A stretch of 64,000 nt of DNA, from assembly GCA_947179485.1 (NCBI GenBank), contig OX359246.1, positions 55,779,632 through 55,843,631 on the forward strand, written 5' to 3'. The notes beneath the pieces were generated by a model that searched no databases, was not told the origin of the DNA, and saw only the letters and a program-made list of their open reading frames with translations. Source of the DNA: Allacma fusca (taxonomy: Eukaryota > Arthropoda > Collembola > Symphypleona > Sminthuridae). Position numbers and translations under genes: made by a program. Shown piece by piece: positions 43,191 through 53,695 of the stretch. Numbering within the stretch: position 1 is the stretch's first letter; each line of letters opens with the position of its first letter.

Positions 43191-43940
43191 ATGACACTTA
43201 GACTTTTCATTCTTTACATCACCATAACTCTTGCAGTTGTGGAAACTGAAGGACGTCCAGTTCCGAAACCCGAACCCATTGGACCAGTAGTTCAAGCGGG
43301 ACTCACTACCATCGGAGCATGGATCGCAAAATACGTAGTACCACCCATGTTAGTAGGCTCTACAGCTATAACCGCCACCCATTTGTCACAAAAAGATCCT
43401 GTTGTGCATTTATTACATCCAGGCAACAATGGACAAATGGCTGTTGTACCTTACGACCCACAAGATGCAAACGTGATAGCTGCCCAACAACAAAATCAAT
43501 TGCAGCTCCAAAATCAAATGCAGCTACAACAGCAACAGTTACTACCGAGACCACAAATAAACCAACAAATAAATCCTTCTACAGACGAAGTTGATTTCAA
43601 CAGATATCCACCTTGGTTACAAAAATACGCACAAGACGTAGGAGACACGTGGATTCCACCACCACCAGCTGAAAATAGCAATCTCACTATCATCATCCTT
43701 AGCAGCTTTGGAATATTCATCCTAATAGCCATCATCAGCCTTAGTGCCTATTATTGTCGAATAATAGCTCGTAGACCAATACCGGAATCAAGACATCAAT
43801 ACCAGGAACTGAAGAGGATTACAGCACCGGATACCGCAACAGTAGTCCAGAACAGTTTCGAACGTTTAGTAGGATGTAAACTAGTACGAGCATCACCCAC
43901 ACCAGGGCCATCAACCGCAAGGTTACCCGCCCGACCTTAA
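43191..43940 (+). CDS. 249-residue predicted type I membrane protein
   Basis: The N-terminal hydrophobic stretch LRLFILYITITLAVVETEG looks like a signal peptide. Residues about 40-65 are a second moderately hydrophobic part (IGAWIAKYVVPPMLVGSTAI). A Gln/Leu-rich middle (QLQLQNQMQLQQQQ) follows, then a clear membrane helix at about 165-187 (IIILSSFGIFILIAIISLSA) and a basic cytoplasmic tail. A small envelope- or viroporin-like protein is possible, but no family is recognised. It is the last ORF before the 3' LTR. Confidence 0.65.
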   Translation: MTLRLFILYITITLAVVETEGRPVPKPEPIGPVVQAGLTTIGAWIAKYVVPPMLVGSTAITATHLSQKDPVVHLLHPGNNGQMAVVPYDPQDANVIAAQQQNQLQLQNQMQLQQQQLLPRPQINQQINPSTDEVDFNRYPPWLQKYAQDVGDTWIPPPPAENSNLTIIILSSFGIFILIAIISLSAYYCRIIARRPIPESRHQYQELKRITAPDTATVVQNSFERLVGCKLVRASPTPGPSTARLPARP

Positions 43941-44228
43941 AAGTCCGAATTTAATGCCCAGAAAACCAAAAGGAAAGAACTTACGCTTAAAACCAAATTG
44001 TAAAAAGTAGTATGTAAGAAAAAACACATCTTGTAATACACATAGCTCACAAGCTAACACAAACACCTACATGTAGTTCACAGATAAGTTTATAATTATA
44101 GGAACCACAATCATAAAAAAGAATGTAAATACTTGAGACAATCTAATCATGTACATAAAGTTTAGTTGATCTAACATCCTTATGCAGTCGAGAAGACGGC
44201 TGAGGACAGCCTACCGACAGAAGAGGAA
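43941..44228 (+). other. 3' untranslated part and polypurine tract
   Basis: 288 bp without a gene. The last ten bases before the LTR, AGAAGAGGAA (44219-44228), form the polypurine tract that primes plus-strand DNA synthesis. Confidence 0.85.
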
Positions 44229-44941
44229 TGTTACGTCCCAATTCGCACACCTGGAGAACGTGACAAGAGACGGAGGCTACGTGACAAAAGATCGCGTGAT
44301 GTCACGTTAGCAGAAAATAAAAGACCACGTCCACAGATCTCAAAAGGGAAGATTTAACCTTTTTGAATCAATCAGCAATTCCACTCAGCAGTTTCTGAGA
44401 GAAGAACGAATAAAGAGTGGAATGCGAAATCCATTAACACCAATTCAATCTATTGTTATTACAAACAATAATTATGATGATTGTGTTGAAATGTAATTAT
44501 GTACATACTATGTAAATAGTCCTAGACTAAATCTTTAGATTAAGTCAAGCAAGAAGAGACAGAAGTTCTTGGGAGGCACCCGTATGGTTCGGATCAAAGC
44601 TCGCGACATAGATCCGTATCCATTACAGCCCCTGCCCAAGGCTTGAAGATTCACAGCCATGCGGAGAATTATATTGGGAAAAGATCCTTGAATCCCAATA
44701 TAATTCAGGGAGACTTCCCATGGAAGAATTTCAACACAGAAGAATTATTTTAAGATCCTTTTATCATTTCAAGTTTATTTTATCTCTGATTTCAATTAGA
44801 ATAAATTAATACAAGATTATTATTCAGTATAAACTTATTTTTAGCCAACGATTATTTTATTATCATCAAAAATACTACACATCATTACTCGACTCGTTCC
44901 GAACTTGGGCACGAGATTTAACATCCAATAATCTCGTTACA
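44229..44941 (+). repeat. 3' LTR of the giant element
   Basis: 713 bp, offset exactly 24996 from the 5' copy. AATAAA at 44409-44414. Followed by the target duplication GTAT. Confidence 0.97.
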
Positions 44942-44945
44942 GTAT

Positions 44946-45511
44946 GATGACAGCATCCATAAACCTCTAGAGGAAGGCATGTGAATTATGTTGCTGGGAA
45001 GAGTGACAAAGAATTTTATTTATTAAGAATCTGCCATGCGGGTTTCATGCATTTGTCAGCGTTGATTATCAGCATGTCTTTATTGAATTGCGTTAATCAA
45101 TGAAAGTATATATAGAAAGTAACGAGTCAATAAATGCACCCCTGGACTGAAATTTAATTTGTTGAAGTCACCTCATCTTTGACCTTCTCATCTTCATGAA
45201 TTTATTTATAGTGGTACCCAATCATTATGATTGACATTATGAAACTAAAGAATTCGCTGACAATACTTGTACTGAGTTTCTGACAATATGCTAATGAAAA
45301 TATTAACCTTTCGCAGTTAAATTTTTTGTTTTTTGAAAATGCCCTGGCATTTTGGGCGGGCGAGTTGCCCAAAATTCCGGGCATTTTCAAATCGACATAC
45401 CCTACGTATACCAACCTATTTTGAGCAAAAATCCCTGAATTTATTTGACGGCGACGGTGCAAAGGCTGGTAGACCAAAGTAGAGGCATCTTCTTGTTTAA
45501 ACTCACGAATG
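44946..45511. other. intergenic, with a 54-bp imperfect hairpin
   Basis: No gene. 45335-45388 folds back on itself (GAAAATGCCC..TTTTGGGC on both strands), probably a small foldback repeat. Confidence 0.5.
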
Positions 45512-45519
45512 GATTATGC

Positions 45520-46371
45520 TAGAGCTACTTTTGGGATCGGGATACACCCGGGAATTGGGTTCGGGATCGGGTTCGAGTTCGGGTTTCTAATTAACGTTCC
45601 CAAATACTTTGGGGCCAGGTTCAGGAACATGCTCAGCAGACCCGGGATTTCGGGATCGGGAACGGGTTTGGGAACGGGTTCAAGCTTGATGAAGGTATTT
45701 GTGTTCCCGTCGGGAACCGGGAACATCTTCGTTCCCACACCCGTTACACGCTTCACGTTCCCGGGAACTACGCATCCATCTAGCGGAGAAAAAAATACAA
45801 AGCATGCACGGTTTCCCTATTAAAGTGTTGAGATGAGATAATAATTTTACGTAAGTGACTTGAGCCGTTTCGCATAATGTCAGTTGGGATCGCATAGTAG
45901 TGATTCCCGCCCACTCTGCAAGATGAAAGTCATTGCAAAACTTATATTGGGAATCGTTTAAGCAGTCTTCCTGCAGCTTTGTCGGCAGCGCAGACCAGAC
46001 GTTTAGTTTGATGACCATTTTAAATAGTGCCTAAATCTATTGTTGCATGTTACGCATGCATAATTATTACTAAATCAATAAAAATGCAAAGAAAAAAATG
46101 ATTTACACTAACTGCACTGGTCCCGGGAACGAGTCCGGGTTCAAGGGATTCGGGATCGGTATTGGGAGCAAATTCTATCTGATTTCGGGTTCGGGATCGG
46201 GATCGGGTTTGAGATCAACGATTCAAGTATATTTATTATCTGGGTTTTTGTGCACCCGATCCCAGTATTTCGGGAACGGGTTCGGGTGTGAGTCCGAAAA
46301 TATTGATGACCCGATTTTCGGGATCGGGTTCGGGAATGGGATCAAACTTTTCGTTCCCACAAGTAGCTCTA
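45520..46371 (-). mobile_element. 852-bp hAT-like MITE with GGGATC/GGGTTC hexamers, copy A
   Basis: Ends TAGAGCTACTT and its complement; 8-bp target duplication GATTATGC (45512-45519 and 46372-46379). Both subterminal zones are arrays of GGGATCGGGTTC-type hexamers. The centre contains an open frame of 112 codons (46018-45680, minus strand) identical in translation to that of copy B at 58751-59602. Same length and nearly same sequence as copy B, opposite orientation. Confidence 0.95.
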
Positions 46372-46379
46372 GATTATGC

Positions 46380-47700
46380 CGACCTGAGTCATAGCCCAGC
46401 TAGCACAACGTAAGCTTCAAGTTACTTAATGAATAATTTATCATGAACAGAATATATCCTCACGAAATCTTAGGTTCTCGTCAAAGTAAACTTTAAGTAA
46501 TTACTCTTAGAGAATGACATTTGGCCGCATAAAAGTCTGATGAATCTTCTAAGATTCTTCCCAAGAGAGTATCAGGATACGCAAGGGAACATCTGCAGAA
46601 TGAATGTTGGTTCTGCGCATGCATGGGGTTTAGTATGTATGAAGGTACACATATAAATGTATATATGCACTTATTATTACATGACCTTAAAATTAAACCA
46701 TAAAAGTCTTCCTATGGGATGTTTTTAATCGACATTTATGTACGTACATATACGTTGATACGAGAACACTTCTATTTATACTTTATCTAAAAATTACTAC
46801 AGCAATACAGACAAAAATAATTATACATAACAAATGTAATACATAGGACCAGGGAATTCCTTATTTACGTATTTATGAATGAATAAAAACACTTTAATAA
46901 AACCAATAATATTGATTTAAAATGTCATGAAATCGTCAAAAGCAAGTACATGTGCTTGCCAGTTATGAATCGGCGTCTTCCGGAAACTAAAAGTCGACAT
47001 ACTATCATTGTTAATAGTGTTACATGAGCACACTAGACGCCACTTTTTGTATGAAATTATATTGCAGAAAATAATTCTTTTGTAGGCAGTAATTAAAACA
47101 AACTTAAAAAGCACCTTCAGTGATGATTTACCTTAAGTGACTTTCCTGAATCAAGTGAGTTTTGCTTAGATTCACTTCCAGTTTCAGATTTTCAAAACAT
47201 TAGGTTAATTCTAAGATATTTCGCTGCATATCATCGTACGTTCCAGAAGAACCATCCCAAGAAGTGTAAGTATGAACAGACTTCGACTGCATTTCACTCT
47301 ACCGCAACCTTTACTTCTAACATGGGATTCAATATTATGGATAAATTAGTGAAGAATTAAGAAACACACTTTAGCTACACTACATGCAAGTAGCAAACTT
47401 TGTTAAATTCCCAAACAGTCATCCGACGGAAATATGATACCATAAAAAACTGAAGTTTAAGGTTAAGATAATATAGCTTCCAACCTGTACATTTGAGGTG
47501 AAAATTTGGGATATAACCTACAATAACAGAGAGCATGTATTGAGAGGCATATTCAGGAATAAAAATCACGAAACATTGAATTTAGGATCTAAAGTTGGAA
47601 ATTATATTGAAATTAATTATATGACTTTGGAATATGTATTTTCATGCACAGTTGGTTCTTCTTAAAAAATATGAAAACGGTGTGCTATATAACAAATTTG
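46380..47700. other. intergenic before GR 3
   Basis: No supported gene. 47385-47600 resembles 56130-56480 upstream of GR 4 (CAAACTTTGTTAAATTCCCAAACnG, GAGGTGAAAATTTGGGATA), another sign of segmental duplication of the GR units. Confidence 0.5.
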
Positions 47701-48150
47701 GTGGTGATTTATTTGAGCCTAGTATACGCATATTTTTCAATTGAATTAAGTGTTTTAAAAAGTAAATTGTAATGCATTTATGAAACATTAATATAATTGA
47801 TTATCTTTTCCGAAACAGCATGCCTATTGTAAATTAGAACTGCACTAAATAACACAAAAACTAAATTGCTCTGTAAATATTGAAATTAAAGCCATACTTG
47901 TACTAACTTGGGTAAATAATGGTAAGTGTTCAGAAACTAAACGCTATTCTGGGTTTTATACATGACATAATATATGACAGATCGTCGCATTCTTGCCTAG
48001 GTGACTTTCATCTGCATTTCTGCAAACGTAGTATTGGTTGCCTCGTTTAGGTATATATAGTCCAAAAAAAATCTTGTAATCCTTATTTAGGGTTGTTTTT
48101 GGTTCCTTATTTAGATCTACAGAGTCCAACCAAACCTTGTCAACTTCATC
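47701..48150 (+). promoter_or_regulatory. conserved upstream block of GR 3
   Basis: Corresponds to the blocks before GR 1, 2 and 4, with an imperfect internal duplication of about 60-70 bp at 48030-48130 (two versions of the TTCCTC/TATTTAGATCTACAGAGTCCAA segment). Confidence 0.55.
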
Positions 48151-49792
48151 ATGAATCATTTGATAAGTGTACCAGAAACATTAGGCAAACTAACATTTTG
48201 TATTCCGACCAAATATTATTGCTTTAAGATTAGTCACCACAAGTTAGGAACGAATTCGTATTTTATTTTCATTTTGATTCAACATATTTTGTTTTTCGGA
48301 TCAGTGCTACTATGGTTTGATACAGTGTACAACAATTCGTTAGAAAAACTCGCTCAGAGCGACAGGCTATCCGAACACATAATGCAGGCATTAATATATT
48401 CAACATATGTTCTCTCCGATATATTAATTCGCCTTACTAATATCTATTATAGACGGAGTGTAGTTGAGCTAACTTTCTCACTGAAAGTTCTTAACAGAAA
48501 ATACGATCCAAATGTACCGAGACACATGATAGTTATTTTGTGTGTTACGATATTACTTTTAACTTGTCTCATCCATGCTTGGGCTGAAATTGTAGTTTTT
48601 GACTCAAATCGTGCCTACAATTCTGATAATATAACGCTTATATTTCTACCTGCTAATGTAACATTCTTACGTTGGTACTGCTTCATCATCGACACGTACA
48701 CATACGTGGGCTTACTATTTGCTTACATTTTCATTGTATGCAATGGCTTAAGTATCTTAGGTATTTACCGCATGTACCTTGAGAAATTCAAGGTGGATTT
48801 TATAAAGCCAGAAACGATATTTGAGAAAAGCTCTCCCCCTAAGTTTGAGAATGTTGTCCAAGACGCCGTAATTCTGAAACAATGCATGGATAAGTACTCA
48901 AAAATAGCTGGAGTATATGCTTTGACACTTCTATACATATCAACTGTAAACGTCATTCGCTACATGAACTTCTTGATCACACGGGATAAACTTGAATTCG
49001 TGTCCAATTCATTGGTCTTTAATGCTAGTTGCTTTGTAGCCATTGGATTTTTATCAAGTTTTGGGAACTACTTTCAGAGCAGGGTATGCTTTAGCAATAA
49101 AAGATTCATGTTTTGAAAATGTACTTTGAGCTTTTCCAGCTTATATTTATGCGTGCTTTTGTTAGACTAAAACGTGGAAGGAAGATTTGGTTGTTGAACA
49201 TGTGCAGCGCATTGGACTACAGTCAGATCAGGTATGATAAATGGAAATTAGAGCATGGAACTTTTATTAATTACCTGTGAACAATTTTTGAAATGGGCGG
49301 TACTCAACGAGCAAGTATGATGTTTAATATATTATTGAATTATTCACATTTGTAGCAGGCCCGTGAGCTATTGTTATGGCTTTCAAGTTGGGAGTGTAAA
49401 CTGTCTCCGTTGGAGATGTTTGATCTGAACCACACAACAGTTCCTGCGGTAAGAGGAAGTTCAATATACGAATATTACGAAATATCGGTAACGCAACCGT
49501 AAAGTTATCTTCGCAGTTCTCGTTGCAGTTGTTACGAATGCTTCGTTTTGTTAGATTCTTCTAGTGATAGGATTCCGCTCAAAAAATATTTTAAATCGTG
49601 GAGCTTACTCAGAATACATTATTATAATATTATTATCTCTATATAAAAATTTATATACTCAGATTTATATACATTGTATTTTAAAAACTGTTCATTATTT
49701 AGGTCATTACTATCGTTATAACATACTTCGTCCTTATATTTCAACTGAGGACGTCTGAAAATATGTCTCACAATCAGAAGGGCTGCATCTAG
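48151..49792 (+). CDS. gustatory receptor, cluster member 3
   Basis: Exons 48151-49083, 49166-49231, 49359-49448 and 49703-49792 join to 392 residues with no disabling change. Same four-exon plan and GR signature (ITYFVLIFQLRTSEN) as members 1 and 2, but closest to member 4: both have RAYNS, WYCFIIDTYTY and KPETIFEK. It differs from members 1-2 mainly in the predicted third to fifth membrane region and loop. AATAAA at 50626-50631; a TA-flanked transposon lies in the 3' UTR. Confidence 0.87.
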
Positions 49793-49967
49793 ATAAAAGA
49801 AAACACATCAAAGGACGAACGGAAAATTTGCAAATCAAGAATAGTTGCCAATTACGCGATTTAGAATTTGTAAGTTGAAAATCAGGATTCTCCCAAGTCT
49901 TTTTCACCAGAATTTCTTATTCTGTTAATAAAAATCATCGCTACGCGATAATTTGAGGCTTCGCGTA

Positions 49968-50499
49968 GGGTGGCGTCAGCCACCGCGTCCTAGTAGGATG
50001 AATTTTAAGCTCTTTTAAACATTTCATATTTTTTTTTTCAAAAAACTATCGGGCTGAATTCAACGACATAAGGAATAACCATTCCGATTTACATAAGCAA
50101 TATTCACAAAACATTTCGTTGAAATCGATTCAGTAGTTTTAGAGATAGCTGTCATTTGACTTGAAGTTCAAAATTTCAAGAATTTTTTTTCGAAAAATCT
50201 ATAAGGCCAATTTCAACAACATAACCAACAACTATTACCATTTACATAAACAATATTTACAAACAATTTCATTGAAATACATTCAGTAGTTTTGGAGATA
50301 ACTTTCATTTGACTTGAAGTTTAAAATTTCAAAAATTTCATCTCTCGAAAACTATCCGACCGCTTTCAACCAACTACGAACTCAGCCTTACTTTTGACAC
50401 AAATAATTTCCATAAAAAATTTCATTGAAATAGGACCAGTAGTTTTTGAGTAATCTTGCGGAAGGACACGGCTATTTTACTAGGGGGCTGACGCCACCC
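49968..50499. mobile_element. Tc1/mariner-like MITE in the GR 3 3' UTR
   Basis: Inverted ends GGGTGGCGTCAGCC and its complement, flanked by TA (49966-49967 and 50500-50501). The interior consists of nearly three tandem copies of a unit of about 130-150 bp (each with CGAAAAAnCTAT, CATTTCGTTGAAAT, CAGTAGTTTTnGAG). 532 bp, non-coding. It lies between the GR 3 stop and its AATAAA, so it is probably transcribed. Confidence 0.8.
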
Positions 50500-50639
50500 T
50501 AAAAAAGAAATGTGGTTGATCTATTGCAGCTATGAATTAACGAGTATAATGTGTGTATGAATATTAAAGTGAACGAATCAGATAACCTTGTAAAAACCCA
50601 TGTCCGCTGATTACTGTGAAAGCTGAATAAATAAAACTA

Positions 50640-53200
50640 TATAAAACGTTCTGATGTTTACTTATATACTTTATACATCAATCGATTTTTCTTGCGTCAT
50701 CTATTTGATTTTCTTGGGCTAGCTAAGTAACGTGTCATTAATATCTATATTTTCCTGGAATTGGTCGCTTTTTAATTTATTTATGTATAACGCAAAAGTT
50801 TCCCTTAATTAAGCTATTTAAACAATTCTAATAATTTAAATAACTTATTTATTGTAAGTGCTGGATTTGAAAACTGACATTTATTAGTTATTACGTTTAT
50901 TATTTATTAAGTATGTAACCAATTGAGCCCACCCATTCCACGAACGGAGGTAACAATAAGCCTAAATACGGCTTTATTTTCATTCATTGTTAAAACTAAA
51001 GTTATTTATTTAATCAGCTCATGATGTTTTCTAAATTTTGCTGAAGCGTATCTGGGCATTTGTCATCTAAGGTTCCCGTGGTTCTGAGTTTTCAATATGA
51101 ACATGTGACAAGGATAGTCATTGAAATTGTCACGTTAATGCCATTCCTAACAATGTCATTTCCGAAAATAATGTCATGTGTTTCATGGACCCAGTGACGT
51201 ATTTGTTAACTTACTTATTTCAAATGATTATATCGCGATGTACTTGAATTAAATGCATTGCAGTTCCGAGCAAGCAGTGAAACGAGCTAGACGTAGATGA
51301 GGTTTGCTCGTTATCTTAAACTCAATAAGATCAGGTTTTCTTGTAAAATCATTCTCAAACAAACCCGACTGTGACTTTATTTCCTGTTTATTTTATTTAT
51401 CCTTTTTTAATATCCTTTATTTCCTGTCATATTGTGAACACTCTATCTCCTATCTCATGTGAAGAACATACGCTAAGTGCTGGGAAACTTCAAAGGTCCT
51501 GCATGCCTCCAACTAAAATATCAAACTTGTAAATCAAACCTGAAAGCAAGTGGTCAGTATACTGGAATAACAACAAATCATCACCACTGCCTAAACTCGT
51601 CAGGCCTTGTAGTTGACAGACTTTTTAGTAGACAGAAAACATGCGTTTCACACTGACACTCGTACACAGGAAAGAATAGTTCAAAAATTTGGTGTTTTTA
51701 AACGCTTTCGGCAGGAATTTGCACTTATAAAGCCAAACCTTCCAACATTGATGTTCTAATGGAAACATAAATCGTATGTACAGATTCTTTGTTCTTGATT
51801 TATTTCTCAGAAATACTTCTAATTCTTTTGATGAAACAACCGTCTGTACACCACCGACAAATTAAACCCCTACAATCCTGGCTTCATTCTTTTTACCGGA
51901 TAATAGTTACTTAACTGATTTGATTATGATGCTCTATACTATAAATAAAAATAATGAGATTCAATTCAGAGCTCTTCTTTCGTGAATTTAGCTGGAATGC
52001 AGAAAGCATAATACAAATTTTTGTCACACCCAATTCTATTTTTTGTTTTTAAATTGTTTATATTTGTCCCTAATTCATCTCCTCTCAACAACTCTGGTTG
52101 TAAGTTCTAAAAATTGCAGGCCTGCAGTACCATCCTCATCAAAGTTAACCATCGGAGACATTCAGACAGACTTGTAATGAAAATTATTATGGTATATATA
52201 TTTGTGTAAATAATGCAAAAGTTAAATAAATTGGTCAAAAATAACCTTTACAATGGTTCAGAGTAAATATCTTTTATTACTTTGGAAAAAAACAACATTC
52301 AGCTGAGCCTCGCAGCCGATACTTGCACGCTATGTCTGAGTTCCTCAAACCGCTAAGCAAGACTCACTCCAATTCACAGGATTCGGTCCGTTTATAGAAT
52401 GACCGATAAGAAATGATTGAAATGGTACTTTTAGCAACAGTAATAACATAAGTAACAACAGTAACAACAAACTAGTAATTATTACTTTAACATTTGCAGT
52501 AGCTATACGAATAGATAAAGAAATATTCTTTATATTATTTGTCATATTTTGCAGTTAACAAGGTTTCTCATACTTTAAATTTTTCTGTCTAGCACTCTAA
52601 TACTCTATCATTATAAAATCACATTTTAACTTCAAATGACAAAACTCAATGCGAAATTATTACAATTTAAACAAATTTTTTGATATTTAAAACTGTTTCC
52701 CCTGGATGTTATGGCTTGTGGTGTAATGCAAATGAAATGCAATAAATGAGAGAAACTGCTGGGGAAACACGAGAGGTTGAGCAAAAAGAAAACTTAAGTT
52801 TATTTGTAGTGTGTGCGCAAATCTGCGAATGTCCAGGCTGGACGCAAAGAGAAGTGATATTTTTACATCGTTTTGGTTTTAGCTTTTTGAAAACAGGAAA
52901 ATGATTCTTGACGTCATAAATTGTAATAAATAATATTGTGTTTAAAAATAACTTCAAAATACATTCAAAAATTGAGAGTTTTGATGACACTATTATGTGG
53001 TAGGTGCACGTTTGTATCAAACATGCTATATTAAATAGTTACGGATTGTAGCTAACGTTAACGCGTTGTTTAACACACTTGATTTTTAATAAATCCTGCA
53101 TAGTTCGGTTAACAATGGGGGCAATGCAGAGATGATTAATGACGACATCCTTCCCTCACAACCATTTCAATCACATGTTTTCCAATATTCGGTGTTGAAT
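50640..53200. other. intergenic, no recognised element
   Basis: The first 300 bp continue the GR 3' flank block (TTGATTTTCTTGGGCTAG as after GR 1 and 2). Beyond about 51000 I see only AT-rich sequence and short unsupported ORFs. Confidence 0.5.
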
Positions 53201-53695
53201 ATGGATGAAGATGCGGGGTAAAATCCATATTTAACAAAATTGAGTATATTACAACTAGGGTTTTATATTTTCCAGGAACCCAGGTGGGACTTTAATGTGG
53301 TAAACAAATGGAAGGAAATTGACAAACATATAGTTAACTCGTAAGTTATTTTAAGCTAATTATTACCTCGTTTTAACGTGTTGAGGTTTCCAGTATCCAC
53401 AGGTGGACATTACAGCTGTAAGTCATGTGAAACGTCATTTCGGCAACATGTTTATACTTCACATAGAATCGAATTTGTAAGTTGAACAATAAATGTTTTA
53501 CTTCGTGTATGTTCCATGAATCGTTTCATAATTCTGGATTAAAAGCTCGTATATAATTTATTTGCAACTTTTCAGTCACAATATACAAAACGTAGCCTCA
53601 GTCAAGCTATCAGCAAGAATACGGATGATGATGCTCCTGGATTATCAGAAACTTCACAGGAGAATAGAACACCTTTGAAAAATATTTGTGTGTAA
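53201..53695 (+). CDS. possible small four-exon gene with Cys/His motif
   Basis: Exons 53201-53217, 53284-53340, 53386-53476 and 53576-53695 keep frame over GT..AG junctions and give 94 residues. Exon 2 encodes a charged helix (WDFNVVNKWKEIDKHIV). Exon 3 encodes YSCKSCETSFRQHVYTSH, a Cys-x2-Cys with His-x5-His spacing suggestive of a small zinc-binding fold. Exon 4 is Ser/Thr-rich. The acceptor of exon 3 (GTTGAG) is weak, the first coding exon is only 17 nt, and more exons may exist on either side. Not recognised as any family. Confidence 0.4.

Larger units (their letters stand above)
19233..44941 (+). mobile_element. giant Ty3/gypsy-type LTR retroelement, 25.7 kb, recent insertion
   Basis: Bounded by two 713-bp LTRs of the TG..CA form and by the target duplication GTAT (19229-19232 and 44942-44945). 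Order: LTR, 2.5-kb leader, gag, protease, RT-RNase H-integrase, then about 8.5 kb of extra ORFs, polypurine tract, LTR. Domain order protease-RT-RNase H-integrase is that of Metaviridae. Usual members are 5-10 kb; this size resembles plant Ogre and planarian Burro giants. Lesions in this copy: TAG at 22721-22723, MITE at 27443-28084, TAG at 28801-28803 and a frame change near 33610-33620. No clear tRNA primer-binding site was found next to the 5' LTR. Confidence 0.95.

Noticed and set aside
45514-46394. Gly/Ser/Phe- and Pro/Asn-rich ORFs on both strands of the 852-bp elements
   Set aside because: They are translations of the GGGATC/GGGTTC hexamer arrays, open because of the motif, not genes.
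52709-53020. 103-codon minus-strand ORF
   Set aside because: No motif and AT-driven composition; nothing around it supports a gene.
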